64,000 nucleotides of DNA from Caloramator australicus RC3. GTDB taxonomy: Bacteria; Bacillota; Clostridia; Clostridiales; Caloramatoraceae. The notes under the pieces were generated by a model. That model was given only the letters and a program-made list of their open reading frames with translations, had not been told where the DNA came from and did not search any database. Shown here piece by piece: positions 27,786 through 36,854 of the stretch. The DNA lies in contig NZ_CAKP01000065.1 of assembly GCF_000297115.1 (NCBI RefSeq), positions 25,470 through 89,469 of the forward strand. Direction: 5' to 3'. The translations under genes were made by a program, and so were the position numbers. Position 1 is the first letter of the stretch. The number at the start of each line of letters is the position of its first letter.

Positions 27786-28771
27786 TGAAGGCATTGTTAA
27801 AGGTTGAAAATTTAAGCGCACATTACATTGTTAAGGAAGGGACGATTAAGGCAGCTAATAATATAAACCTAGAAATTGCTGAAAACAGCGTTACTGCTGT
27901 AGTTGGAGAAAGCGCATCAGGTAAAAGCACGCTTATAGAGGCAATTACCATGAGTCTACCTCCAAATGGGAGGATAAGCAGTGGCAAAGTGTTCTATAAG
28001 GATAATGATATATTAAAAAGCGATTATGAACATTTAAGAAAAATAAGGTGGACAGAAATTGCTTATGTACCACAGGCGGCACAGCAATCCTTAAATCCAA
28101 CAATGAAGGTAATAGATCATTTTGTTGATACAGTAAAGTCTCATAATATTAAATGGTCAAATCATGAGATAAGGGAAAGGGCATCTGAACTTTTAAAGCT
28201 TGTAAGATTAGAACCGGGAACAGTCCTTGATAGCTTTCCGAATCAGCTCTCTGGTGGAATGAAACAAAGGGTTTTAATAGCCTTAGCTCTTTTATTCGAT
28301 CCTAAAATATTGATTTTGGATGAGCCAACTTCAGCACTAGATGTAATTACCCAGGCACATATTGTTAAACTTTTAAAGGAGATAAAGAAAAATAGAGATA
28401 TAACTATAATTTTTATTACACATGATATTGCAATAGCTGCAGAACTTGCAGATTACATAGTAGTTATTTATGGTGGACATGTTATTGAAAAGGCCGATAC
28501 AATTAAAATTTTCAAGGAGCCTAAACATCCATATACAAAGGGATTAATCAATTCAATAATGTCCATCCTATCAAAGGATGATGAACCAAAGGGGATAAAA
28601 GGAGATCCTCCAAGCCTATTAAATCCTCCTCCTGGATGTAAATTTCATCCAAGATGCCAATTTGCAAGTGAAATATGCAAAAAAGAAGTTCCTGATTTAA
28701 TAAAATTAGATGATAGTTCTAAGGTTGCATGTTTTCTATATAAAAGTGCAGGAGGAGATGTAGATGAATAG
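27782..28771 (+). CDS. ABC ATPase, DppD/OppD type
   Basis: A 329-residue ATPase. Walker A GESASGKST near residues 40-48, signature LSGGMKQRVLIALAL near 155-169, Walker B ILILDEPTSALD near 177-188, and the OppD C-terminal cysteine-rich segment PPGCKFHPRCQFASEIC near 278-294 that binds an iron-sulphur cluster in some homologues. It overlaps both flanking genes. Confidence 0.92.
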   Translation: MMKALLKVENLSAHYIVKEGTIKAANNINLEIAENSVTAVVGESASGKSTLIEAITMSLPPNGRISSGKVFYKDNDILKSDYEHLRKIRWTEIAYVPQAAQQSLNPTMKVIDHFVDTVKSHNIKWSNHEIRERASELLKLVRLEPGTVLDSFPNQLSGGMKQRVLIALALLFDPKILILDEPTSALDVITQAHIVKLLKEIKKNRDITIIFITHDIAIAAELADYIVVIYGGHVIEKADTIKIFKEPKHPYTKGLINSIMSILSKDDEPKGIKGDPPSLLNPPPGCKFHPRCQFASEICKKEVPDLIKLDDSSKVACFLYKSAGGDVDE

Positions 28772-29768
28772 TTCTGTATTAGAATTAAAAAATGTATCAA
28801 AGATTTATTCAATTGGATTATTTAATAAAGTAAAAAAATTAGCATTAGATGATGTAAGCTTAAATATAAAAAAAGGTGAAAAGATAGCCATAATTGGGGA
28901 AAGCGGTATGGGTAAAAGCACCCTAGCTAAAATAATGTGCGATTTAGAAACACCTTCAAAAGGTGAAGTTTATTGGTTTGGAGAAAATTTAAGCAAGTTG
29001 AATTCTAAGGAATACAAAAAAATGAGGATCAAGGTTCAATATGTTCACCAAGATCCTTATGCTTCTTTACATCCCAGTAAAGATATTTTTAGCATATTAA
29101 AGGACCCAATCCTGTTTAATAGGATATGTGAAAGACACGAAGTAAAGGAAAAGGTAGAAGAGCTACTTGAATTGGTTGGGTTGACGCCAACAAATTATTT
29201 TTTGAATAAATACCCCCATCATTTATCAGGTGGAGGAAGACAGAGACTCGCAATTGCAAGGGCTCTTTCAGTTAATCCTGAAATATTAGTAGCAGATGAG
29301 CCCATAAGCATGATAGATATGTCCCTTAGGGCATCTATAATTAAGCTACTAAAGGATATCAATTCAAAATTAAATATATCCATTATATTAATCCTTCATG
29401 ATATAGGAGCTGCAAAATATTTTGCTGAAGGCGATGGAAAATTGATAGTAATATATGGTGGTAAAATAGTTGAATTTGGAAGCTGTGATGAAATAATAAA
29501 TAATCCAAAGCATCCTTATACCAGAGTATTGATTTCATCAACAGCAGTTCCAGATCCGGAGCTATCAAAACGAAAAATAGTTGAGGAATTGAAATCCTAC
29601 GAACCACCAAAAAGGACGCCCGAATCCCAAGAATGTCCTTTCATTCATGCATGTAATTATTCAAAGGATATTTGTTTAAAAGGGCCGGGTTTAGAAAAAG
29701 TAAATGATTTACATTTTGTAAGTTGCCATAGATATAAAGAACTGCCTAACTGGAAATTATTCAACTAA
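28764..29768 (+). CDS. ABC ATPase, DppF/OppF type
   Basis: A 334-residue ATPase. Walker A GESGMGKST near residues 45-53, signature LSGGGRQRLAIARAL near 153-167, Walker B ILVADEPISMID near 175-186. A C-terminal oligopeptide-transporter extension has spaced cysteines (CPFIHACNYSKDIC). It forms the heterodimeric motor with the DppD-like subunit and precedes the GH130 gene by 21 bases. Confidence 0.92.
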   Translation: MNSSVLELKNVSKIYSIGLFNKVKKLALDDVSLNIKKGEKIAIIGESGMGKSTLAKIMCDLETPSKGEVYWFGENLSKLNSKEYKKMRIKVQYVHQDPYASLHPSKDIFSILKDPILFNRICERHEVKEKVEELLELVGLTPTNYFLNKYPHHLSGGGRQRLAIARALSVNPEILVADEPISMIDMSLRASIIKLLKDINSKLNISIILILHDIGAAKYFAEGDGKLIVIYGGKIVEFGSCDEIINNPKHPYTRVLISSTAVPDPELSKRKIVEELKSYEPPKRTPESQECPFIHACNYSKDICLKGPGLEKVNDLHFVSCHRYKELPNWKLFN

Positions 29769-29789
29769 AAAGCGTTGGGAGGATAATTG

Positions 29790-30698
29790 ATGTTCAAGCT
29801 AGAGAGATTGACTTTAGAACCTGTATTAACACCTGATTTTACTAATGAATGGGAAAAGGCTGCGGTATTTAATGCTGCTGTTATTTATGAAGATGGAAAG
29901 TTTCACATGTTTTATAGGGCATCAAATAATAAATTCGTTCTAAATACAGATAGACCATATGAAGAAAATAAATTTGTATCCTCTATAGGATATGCAGTAA
30001 GCGATGATGGAATAAACTTTAAAAGATTTAATGAACCAATTTTTGTTGGGACAACAGAGCAGGAGGCGTGGGGAGTAGAGGATCCAAGGATAACTAAAAT
30101 AGATGATACATATTATATGCTATATACCGGATTTGGCGGAGTGACATGGGACAATTTTCGAATTTGCATGGCATGGTCAAAGGATATGAAAAATTGGGAG
30201 GGGCATAGGGTAGTCTTAGATGAACCTAACAAGGATGCAGCACTACTTCCGGATAAAATTGAGGATAAATATGTTCTTTTTCATAGAAGACATCCAAATA
30301 TTTGGATTGCATATTCAGATGATTTAATAAATTGGGAAGGGCATAAGGTAGTTATGGAATCTATAAAAGGAACATGGGAATCAAAAAAGATAGGTATTGC
30401 AGGGCCCCCAATAAAGAGGGAGGATGGGTATCTTTTATTTTATCATGCAGTTGATGATTACAATGTATATAGGCTTGGTGCAGCTTTACTTGATTTAAAG
30501 GATCCATCTAAAGTTATAAAAAGATTACCTTATCCTATATTAGAACCTGAGCTTGATTGGGAGAAAAAGGGACTTGTTCCCAATGTTGTATTTAGCTGTG
30601 GAGCAGTAGAAGCAAATGGCAAATACTATGTTTATTATGGTGCTGCAGATACTGTAATTGGAGTTGCTGCAATAGAAAAGGATAAAGTTTGTTTTTGA
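29790..30698 (+). CDS. GH130 beta-mannoside phosphorylase
   Basis: A 302-residue five-bladed propeller enzyme of family GH130. The catalytic Asp98 lies in GVEDPRITKIDDTYYMLYTGF. Phosphate-contacting basic residues are seen in LFHRRHPNIW, and LLFYHAVDDYNVYRLGAALLD is the typical blade 4-5 sequence. GH130 enzymes phosphorolyse beta-1,2 or beta-1,4 mannosides to mannose 1-phosphate. The short length resembles the beta-1,2-mannobiose/oligomannan phosphorylases rather than longer mannosylglucose enzymes, but the exact linkage cannot be told by eye. ATG 29790 suits the GGGAGGA site. It has no signal peptide and acts on imported sugar. Confidence 0.88.
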   Translation: MFKLERLTLEPVLTPDFTNEWEKAAVFNAAVIYEDGKFHMFYRASNNKFVLNTDRPYEENKFVSSIGYAVSDDGINFKRFNEPIFVGTTEQEAWGVEDPRITKIDDTYYMLYTGFGGVTWDNFRICMAWSKDMKNWEGHRVVLDEPNKDAALLPDKIEDKYVLFHRRHPNIWIAYSDDLINWEGHKVVMESIKGTWESKKIGIAGPPIKREDGYLLFYHAVDDYNVYRLGAALLDLKDPSKVIKRLPYPILEPELDWEKKGLVPNVVFSCGAVEANGKYYVYYGAADTVIGVAAIEKDKVCF

Positions 30699-30712
30699 CG
30701 GGAGGAATATTT

Positions 30713-31663
30713 ATGCTAAAAGTGCATTTCAATGATAAAAGGTGTAAAGAACTTTTAGAAGAATATTTGAATAATAGTCAGGAAAAAGTTAGTAAAAAAA
30801 TAGTTTTTGAGGGAGTAGAGGGCTTTGATGTTTATAACATAACAGCACCATTTAATATGCTTGGGAAAAAAGTAATAGCAGGAAGAGTGGAAAAAAGAGA
30901 TAGTGAACATTCAAAGGTTATGTTTTTTGAGGAAAAAAATGATAAATATGTGCTGATGAAGGATGCTCCAGTATTAGAACTTCAAGATCCTTTTTTTACA
31001 TTTATAAAGGATGAAATAATATTAGGTGGAGTTGAGATATATCCTCATAAAGAAATAAAAGGTGCATTGGGATATAGAACAGTATTTTTTAGAGGAAAGG
31101 ATATATATTCGTTAAAAAGATTTACTAAAGGTCCTGAAATGATGAAGGATATAAGAATATTAGATTTAAGAAATGGGAAAATTGCTGTCTTTACAAGACC
31201 TCAAGGTCAAATTGGAGGTAGAGGCAAAATAGGTTTTACATTAATTAATTCATTAGATGAGTTAAATGAAGATGTTATTGTTAGTGCACCTTTAATTGAA
31301 GGACAGTTCGATGAGGAAGAATGGGGAGGTGCAAATGAATTACATTTTTTGAAAAATGGACTTATAGGAGTTTTAGGCCACGTTGCATGCTTTGACGGTG
31401 AAATGAATAGGCATTACTATTCTATGGTATTTGCCTTTAACCCAACAAATTTTGAAAGAACACCAATAAAAATAATTGCTGTTAGGGATGATTTTCAGGA
31501 GGGTGAGAGCAAACGTGCTGATCTTAAGGATGTAATATTCAGCGGAGGATTAATAAGAATTGGAAACGGAAGGGCAATTCTTTATGCAGGAGTTAGTGAT
31601 GCAGAAGCCCACCAAATAGAAATACAGGATCCATTTTTAGAATATGAGAATTTAAAAGTTTAA
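30713..31663 (+). CDS. DUF1861-like beta-propeller protein
   Basis: A 316-residue cytoplasmic protein that I recognise as similar to the DUF1861 (MTP-1) family. Features are GFDVYNITAPF near residue 43, VLELQDPFFTFIKDEIILGGVE near 87-108, and a late block with GESKRADLKDVIFSGGL near 265. The repeated blade-like pattern suggests a GH43/GH130-like five-bladed propeller, and the QDPF motif resembles the acid position of these enzymes. No activity is assigned with certainty. It follows GH130 with its own GGGAGGA site, so it probably acts on the same oligosaccharide. ATG 30713 is preferred over an overlapping upstream start. Confidence 0.7.
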   Translation: MLKVHFNDKRCKELLEEYLNNSQEKVSKKIVFEGVEGFDVYNITAPFNMLGKKVIAGRVEKRDSEHSKVMFFEEKNDKYVLMKDAPVLELQDPFFTFIKDEIILGGVEIYPHKEIKGALGYRTVFFRGKDIYSLKRFTKGPEMMKDIRILDLRNGKIAVFTRPQGQIGGRGKIGFTLINSLDELNEDVIVSAPLIEGQFDEEEWGGANELHFLKNGLIGVLGHVACFDGEMNRHYYSMVFAFNPTNFERTPIKIIAVRDDFQEGESKRADLKDVIFSGGLIRIGNGRAILYAGVSDAEAHQIEIQDPFLEYENLKV

Positions 31664-31678
31664 AAGAGGTGGCGGCTA

Positions 31679-32731
31679 TTGAATAAACTCAAAAAGAAAA
31701 AAGTAACGATGAAGGATATAGCTGAAAAGCTTAATATTTCAATAAATGCTGTATCACTTGCCCTGAATGACAAGGATGGGGTCAGCGAAAAAACTAAAGC
31801 AGAAGTGATTAGAATTGCTAATGAATTAGGATATTTAAAGGTCAGCAGTTCTAATAATAAAGATAAAAGCAAAAATATCTGTATATTAATAGAAAGCAGA
31901 TATTTTAGGGATGTGTATTTTTATTCAAAGGTTATAATCGGAATAGAAAATGAGGCAAGAAAAAATGATTATGTTATTATAGTTAGCCTATTAGACAAGT
32001 ATACTTTTGAGGTTCCTACTTGTATAACTAATAAAAAGGTGGATGGAATTTTAATTGTTGGGGCGATTAATGATAATTATCTGGAAAAAATATTGAAATA
32101 TAATATTCCAGTTGTTTTAGTGGATCATGCATCCTTTAAATTGCCAACTGATGCAATTTTAACTCAGAATTTCTTTGGCTCCTATAAAGCGACTAATTAT
32201 CTTCTTGAAAAAGGTCATAAGAAAATAGGTTTTTTTGGGGAGATTGATTTAACATTAAGTTTCAAGGAAAGATGGCTTGGCTATAGTGAATGCATGAGAA
32301 GGTTTTATAACTATGATGATAAAACAATAAATAAATTATTTAAATATTCTATAATCAAGGATGTAGAAAAATATGTATTTAAAAAGGATTATAAAAAAAT
32401 TTCAGAAATGATTTTGTCTTTAGAGGAGTTGCCAACCGCATTTATATGTTCAAACGATGATGCTGCACTCACATTATTTAATTCTTTAAATAGCCTTGGT
32501 ATTAGAGTCCCTGATGATATATCGATTATTGGATTTGATGATATAGAACTCTGTTCATTAGTAAATCCTAATCTTACAACGATGAGAATAGAAAAAGAGT
32601 TGATGGGGCAAAAGGCAGTAAAAAGACTGTTGTGGAGAATGGAAAACAGAAATGCTCATATTGAACATATTAAATTAGATGTTAAGCTTATAGAAAGAGG
32701 AACAGTAAAATCCCTTAATGATAGGTTATAA
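31679..32731 (+). CDS. LacI family transcriptional regulator
   Basis: A 350-residue LacI-type regulator starting at TTG after AAGAGGTGG. The HTH reads VTMKDIAEKLNISINAVSLALN, with the unusual NAVSLAL in place of the common STVSRVL, and a short hinge followed by a poly-Ser/Asn/Lys linker. The effector domain has the usual LEKGHKKIGFFG and IIGFDDIELCSLVNPNLTTMR blocks. It closes the GH130 operon and probably regulates it. Confidence 0.88.
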   Translation: MNKLKKKKVTMKDIAEKLNISINAVSLALNDKDGVSEKTKAEVIRIANELGYLKVSSSNNKDKSKNICILIESRYFRDVYFYSKVIIGIENEARKNDYVIIVSLLDKYTFEVPTCITNKKVDGILIVGAINDNYLEKILKYNIPVVLVDHASFKLPTDAILTQNFFGSYKATNYLLEKGHKKIGFFGEIDLTLSFKERWLGYSECMRRFYNYDDKTINKLFKYSIIKDVEKYVFKKDYKKISEMILSLEELPTAFICSNDDAALTLFNSLNSLGIRVPDDISIIGFDDIELCSLVNPNLTTMRIEKELMGQKAVKRLLWRMENRNAHIEHIKLDVKLIERGTVKSLNDRL

Positions 32732-32748
32732 AATAATTTAAGTTTTTT

Positions 32749-32782
32749 AGGCACTTACTTTAGCTTAAAGTAGGTGCCTTTT
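32749..32782 (+). terminator. Rho-independent terminator of the GH130 operon
   Basis: Hairpin AGGCAC-TTACTTTA / TAAAGTA-GGTGCCT followed by TTTTGC. Confidence 0.8.
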
Positions 32783-32875
32783 GCATTTAAAAATTTTTGT
32801 TTTTGTGATTTAAATTACATTTTTATCCATAGAAAATGATATAATAAAATCAAAATTAAAAAAGTGGTGATGAAA

Positions 32876-33100
32876 ATGAAAAGAATAGACTTTAAAAGGA
32901 ACTTGAAAGATTTGGTTGAAGAATATCCCGAAATTGTTGGAATAATGCAAAGGCTTGGTTTTACTGAGATAGTAAAGCCAGGTATGTTAAACACAGTAGG
33001 TAGAGTAATGACAATACCTAAGGGAGCAATGCTAAGAGGGTTTGACATAGAAAAAATAAAAAATGAATTTATTAAAAATGGATTTGAAATAATAGAATAG
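32876..33100 (+). CDS. DUF1858-type small protein
   Basis: A 74-residue protein with the DUF1858 pattern: LKDLVEEYPEIVGIMQRLGF near residues 8-27, then GRVMTIPKGAMLRGFDIEKI. This domain occurs alone or fused to DUF438/hemerythrin or hybrid-cluster proteins in anaerobes. The ATG at 32876 fits the GGTGATG site best; upstream GTG/ATG codons overlap that site. It pairs with the cupin gene 12 bases downstream. Function unknown, perhaps redox-related given that a DUF438 protein is encoded nearby. Confidence 0.75.
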   Translation: MKRIDFKRNLKDLVEEYPEIVGIMQRLGFTEIVKPGMLNTVGRVMTIPKGAMLRGFDIEKIKNEFIKNGFEIIE

Positions 33101-33112
33101 GAGGGATTTTTA

Positions 33113-33451
33113 ATGAGCGATCAATTTATAAAAAACATTGAGCATAAGGCAATACTTGAAATGGAAAGTCTTGTTCAATATCAAGAGGGGACGGTTGTTA
33201 GTAGAACCTTAGCTCAAAGCAAAGCCCACAGTGTTACTTTATTTGCCTTTGACAAGGGGGAGGAAATTTCAGCCCATTCTGCTCCGGGAGATGCCCTTGT
33301 ATATGTTTTAGATGGTGAAGCAGAAATTATGATTGGAGATGAAAAGTTTTACTTAAAGAAGGGCCAAACAATAGTAATGCCAGCCAATATTCCCCATGCC
33401 CTCTTTGCAAAGGAAAGGTTTAAAATGCTTCTTATAGTGATTTTCCAATAA
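33113..33451 (+). CDS. Cupin domain protein
   Basis: A 112-residue single-domain cupin. Motif 1 is DKGEEISAHSAPGDALVYVLDGE around residues 45-67 and motif 2 is PANIPHALFA near 93-102. The histidines could bind a metal. It is co-transcribed with the DUF1858 gene and ends at a bidirectional terminator. Specific function unknown. Confidence 0.85.
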   Translation: MSDQFIKNIEHKAILEMESLVQYQEGTVVSRTLAQSKAHSVTLFAFDKGEEISAHSAPGDALVYVLDGEAEIMIGDEKFYLKKGQTIVMPANIPHALFAKERFKMLLIVIFQ

Positions 33452-33459
33452 TCATTTAA

Positions 33460-33495
33460 AAAAGGGTTGTTTCAAGATTTTGAGACAACCCTTTT
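33460..33495. terminator. Bidirectional terminator between convergent genes
   Basis: Stem AAAAGGGTTGT / ACAACCCTTTT (33460-33470, 33485-33495) extended by TTCAA/TTTGA in the loop. A/T tails on both sides serve the cupin gene and the convergent coiled-coil gene. Confidence 0.85.
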
Positions 33496-33500
33496 AAAAA

Positions 33501-33830
33501 TTATTTTGCAATTTTAAGCTTTAGTTTAAATAGGTCTTCTTCAGTTTGATGCTCTTTATGCTTAAGGAAAATTATATCTTCATTCATATTTTCCAGCTTC
33601 ATATAAATTTCAGTATGTCTTGTAGCGTTTATGGCTTCTATATCATTAATTTTCTTTTCAATATTATCGAGTTTTTCAATGACTTTTGTAAGTTGAACTT
33701 CTACATTTTCTACTCTTTTCTCTAATTTTATTTGATTAACTTTAAGATCAGCGATGTCACTTTGCATTTGAGCTTGAACATTTTCTATTTTATCGAGTTT
33801 TTCTAATATCAAATTTAATATTTTTTCCAT
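33501..33830 (-). CDS. Hypothetical coiled-coil protein
   Basis: A 109-residue, soluble, strongly charged protein made almost wholly of heptad-like leucine/isoleucine repeats (LEKLDKIENVQ, LEKRVENVEVQL, VIEKLDNIEKKI). It is predicted to be one long coiled coil. No catalytic motif or membrane helix. It has its own GGAGGTGAAGG-type ribosome site and shares an intergenic region with the divergent M32 peptidase. Similar small coiled-coil proteins are common in clostridia; function unknown. Confidence 0.7.
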   Translation of the reverse strand: MEKILNLILEKLDKIENVQAQMQSDIADLKVNQIKLEKRVENVEVQLTKVIEKLDNIEKKINDIEAINATRHTEIYMKLENMNEDIIFLKHKEHQTEEDLFKLKLKIAK

Positions 33831-33904
33831 TAATCCTTCACCTCCAAAGAGCTATTTTTATTATACAATAAATATTCAATTTTAGAAATAAGCTTATTTC
33901 TTTC

Positions 33905-33933
33905 TTGACCTAGAAAATATTTACAGGCATAAT
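33905..33933 (+). promoter_or_regulatory. Promoter of the M32 carboxypeptidase gene
   Basis: TTGACC (33905-33910), 17-bp spacer, CATAAT (33928-33933). Confidence 0.6.
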
Positions 33934-33968
33934 TAAAATATATACTGTAAAATTTTAGGGGGGATAAT

Positions 33969-35468
33969 GTGAGTGATTTAGATGCAAAAAAGCAGGAACT
34001 TAAAGAATATTTAACTAAGATTGAGTATCTCAATAGCCTATTAGGTCTTGTGCATTGGGATATGAGGGTAAACATTCCTCAAAATGCTGTCAATTATAGA
34101 GGAGAAGTTGCTGGATTTTTGGCAGGAGAGCATTATAAGCTCATTACATCGGACAAAGTTAAGGAATTTATAGAATATTTTTCAACATGTGAAAATCTTG
34201 ATGAAATAACAAGTGCATCAATAAGAAAGTTAAAAAAAGAATACGACCAGACTATGAAAATCCCAGAAAAGCTTTATGTAGAGTTCGTAAATTTAGTATC
34301 AGTTGCAGAGAGCGTATGGGAGGAGGCAAAGAAAAAGGGAGATTTTAACCTTTTTAAGCCCTACCTTGAAAAGATAATAAATTACAACAAACAATTTGCT
34401 GAACTTTATGGATATAAGAAAAAAAGATACGATGCCCTTCTTGATAACTACGAAATGGGAATGACAGAAGAGGAGCTTGATAGGATATTTATGCCCCTTA
34501 AGGATGCCATAATAAATTTATTAAAGAAATTAAAGGAAGCCAACTATGAACCTAAAGACCATATATTAAAAGGACATTATCCGATAACTAAGCAAAGGGA
34601 ATTTGCAAGGATAATAGCAGAAAAATTAGGATATGACTTATCCTCAGGTAGAATAGATGAAAGTGCACATCCTTTTACTATAGAATTAGGAGTAAATGAT
34701 ATAAGAATAACAACAAGATACGATGAAGAAAACTTTATAACAGGCCTTTTATCAAATATACATGAAATGGGACATGCAATATATGAACAAAATATATCTC
34801 AGGATTTAAAAGGAACACTTTTGATGACTGGAACCTCGATGGGTATCCACGAATCCCAATCAAGATTTTATGAAAACATAATAGGAAGGTCAAAGGAATT
34901 TTGGGAAAATATCTACCCTGATGTTACAAATTTTTTCCCAGAGCTAAAAAGGCTTTCTGTAGATGATATTTACGATGCAGTAAACTCCATAAAGCCATCC
35001 TTAATTAGGGTTGATGCTGATGAGATAACATATAGTTTGCATATAATTATAAGATATGAAATGGAAAAGCTTATGATGGACGAAGATATCGATGTTGATG
35101 AACTTCCAAAGATATGGAATCAAAAATATAAGGATTATCTTGGCGTTGAAGTGCAAAACTATAGTGAAGGAATATTGCAGGATGTTCACTGGTCAGGAGG
35201 GATGATAGGATATTTCCCATCCTATGCACTAGGAAACCTTTATGGTGCCCAAATATTAAATAAAATGCTTAAGGATATTCCAGATCTTTATGAAAGAATA
35301 GAAAACGGTGACTTTTTAAGCATAAAGTCATGGTTAAATCAAAATATTCACAGATATGGTTCTTTATACACACCATCAGAGCTTATAGAAAAGATAACAG
35401 GTGAAAAATTAAACCCAGAGTATTTTATAAAAAGGTGCGAGAAAATTGTAGAAGCAAAATTAAGATAA
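33969..35468 (+). CDS. M32 family metallocarboxypeptidase
   Basis: A 499-residue cytoplasmic carboxypeptidase Taq-like enzyme. The zinc motif HEMGHAIYEQ places His265, Glu266 and His269; the downstream HESQSRFYENIIGRS supplies the third ligand Glu. The N-terminal block LGLVHWDMRVNIPQNAVNYRG and the C-terminal WNQKYKDYLG are standard for the family. It removes C-terminal residues from peptides other than those with proline. GTG start after AGGGGGG. Single-gene unit with a strong terminator. Confidence 0.95.
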   Translation: MSDLDAKKQELKEYLTKIEYLNSLLGLVHWDMRVNIPQNAVNYRGEVAGFLAGEHYKLITSDKVKEFIEYFSTCENLDEITSASIRKLKKEYDQTMKIPEKLYVEFVNLVSVAESVWEEAKKKGDFNLFKPYLEKIINYNKQFAELYGYKKKRYDALLDNYEMGMTEEELDRIFMPLKDAIINLLKKLKEANYEPKDHILKGHYPITKQREFARIIAEKLGYDLSSGRIDESAHPFTIELGVNDIRITTRYDEENFITGLLSNIHEMGHAIYEQNISQDLKGTLLMTGTSMGIHESQSRFYENIIGRSKEFWENIYPDVTNFFPELKRLSVDDIYDAVNSIKPSLIRVDADEITYSLHIIIRYEMEKLMMDEDIDVDELPKIWNQKYKDYLGVEVQNYSEGILQDVHWSGGMIGYFPSYALGNLYGAQILNKMLKDIPDLYERIENGDFLSIKSWLNQNIHRYGSLYTPSELIEKITGEKLNPEYFIKRCEKIVEAKLR

Positions 35469-35492
35469 TCTGCCCGCCTGGGCAGATTTTTT
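35468..35492 (+). terminator. Rho-independent terminator
   Basis: Stem ATCTGCCC / GGGCAGAT with loop GCCT and a T6 tail, right after the M32 stop. Confidence 0.9.
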
Positions 35493-35540
35493 AAAATTTG
35501 GATAAAATAATAGTAGTGCTAATTAAAAATTTTTTAGTTT

Positions 35541-35582
35541 GTGACATATGTTACATATTGTTTTCTAATATATGGTTAAAAT
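35541..35582 (+). promoter_or_regulatory. Crp/Fnr-family activator site with class II promoter
   Basis: GTGACATATGTTAC (35541-35554) is a 14-bp inverted repeat with one mismatch. A -10 candidate TAAAAT lies at 35577-35582, giving a start near 35589; the palindrome centre is then at about -41.5, the classical position for a Crp/Fnr-type activator. There is no good -35, as expected for activator-dependent promoters. Confidence 0.45.
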
Positions 35583-35616
35583 AAAAGTATAAAAATTCCA
35601 GAAAGGAAGGGTAATT

Positions 35617-36831
35617 ATGAGCGAGGTAATAAACAACAGAGAATATAGACAAAAGGTGTTAAAGGAACTTATAATGGAGCTTCATGATGGTAAGCCCTTT
35701 GACGAAGTTAAATCTAAGTTTGAAAGGATTTTCTCAGGAGTTTCAGCAAAGGAAATTTCAGAACTAGAGCAGGCTCTTATAATGGAAGGTATGCCGGTAA
35801 CAGAGGTTCAGAGGCTCTGCGATGTTCATGCAGCTATGTTTAAGGGGTCAATAGAGGAAATTCATAGGCCAACTGACCCCAAAGATATACCTGGGCACCC
35901 TGTTAATACCTTCTTTAATGAAAACAGAGCCATAGAAAAGCTTTTAGATAAAATTAGAAAAGAAATGGAGGATTTTAAGCACAATGATTCAAAGGAAAAC
36001 GCACTAAAACTAGTAACTTTATTTAACGAGCTATGGGATATAGATAAGCACTATTCAAGAAAAGAAAATTTAATATTTCCATACCTTGAAAAATACGGGA
36101 TAACTGCACCACCGAAAGTAATGTGGGGAGTCGATGATGAAATAAGGGATCTTATTAAAGAAAATAAAAAAATGCTTTTGAACTACAATGGCGAAAAGGA
36201 TGAAATAATTAGTAAAATTGAAGAAACAATAAATAAAGTAGCAGAAATGATTTTCAAAGAAGAAAATATACTATTTCCAATGACTGTTGATACTTTTACA
36301 GAAGATGAATGGATTAAAATTATGCAAGAGTCTGATGAAATAGGATACTGCCTAGTAGAGCCAATAGCGAGATGGGTTCCAGAAAGGGTTAATGTTGTAA
36401 AGGAAGAAAAAGAAGATATTCAAAATGGATACATCAAATTTGAAACGGGATTTTTGAGCACAACAGAACTTTCAAATATATTAAACACTTTACCCTTTGA
36501 TATAACTTTTATCGATAAAGATGATGTAGTTAAATACTTCTCTCAAGGGAAGGAAAGAATTTTTGCAAGGACAAAGGCTGTTATAGGGAGAAAGGTTCAA
36601 AACTGCCATCCACCTGCAAGCGTTCATATAGTTGAAAAAATGCTTAGCGATTTCAAATCGGGCAAAAAAGACCATGAAGATTTTTGGATAAGGATGGGGA
36701 ATTTATATGTATATATTCGATACTTTGCAGTAAGGGATGAAAAGGGAGAGTATTTAGGGACATTAGAAGTTACACAAAATATCAAACCAATAAAGGAACT
36801 TGAGGGGGAAAAAAGATTATTAAGCGAATAA
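35617..36831 (+). CDS. DUF438 - hemerythrin HHE - PAS domain protein
   Basis: A 404-residue protein with three parts. The N-terminal DUF438 spans residues about 1-90 and includes VSAKEISELEQALIMEGMPVTEVQRLCDVHAAMF. A hemerythrin-like HHE four-helix domain (about 95-230) has HPVNTFFNEN, HYSRKENLIFPYLEK and FKEENILFPM, which supply di-iron ligands. A C-terminal PAS domain (about 285-400) follows. Such proteins are thought to sense or handle O2/NO in anaerobes. The Crp/Fnr-like site upstream supports a nitrosative or redox stress role. No output domain is present, so it may be a scavenger or signalling partner. Confidence 0.88.
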   Translation: MSEVINNREYRQKVLKELIMELHDGKPFDEVKSKFERIFSGVSAKEISELEQALIMEGMPVTEVQRLCDVHAAMFKGSIEEIHRPTDPKDIPGHPVNTFFNENRAIEKLLDKIRKEMEDFKHNDSKENALKLVTLFNELWDIDKHYSRKENLIFPYLEKYGITAPPKVMWGVDDEIRDLIKENKKMLLNYNGEKDEIISKIEETINKVAEMIFKEENILFPMTVDTFTEDEWIKIMQESDEIGYCLVEPIARWVPERVNVVKEEKEDIQNGYIKFETGFLSTTELSNILNTLPFDITFIDKDDVVKYFSQGKERIFARTKAVIGRKVQNCHPPASVHIVEKMLSDFKSGKKDHEDFWIRMGNLYVYIRYFAVRDEKGEYLGTLEVTQNIKPIKELEGEKRLLSE

Positions 36832-36854
36832 AAGGTTGCCCTGTGGCAACCTTT
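36831..36854. terminator. Bidirectional terminator
   Basis: Stem AAAGGTTGCC / GGCAACCTTT with loop CTGT. It lies between the DUF438 gene and the convergent 3' end of the disrupted permease. Confidence 0.85.
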
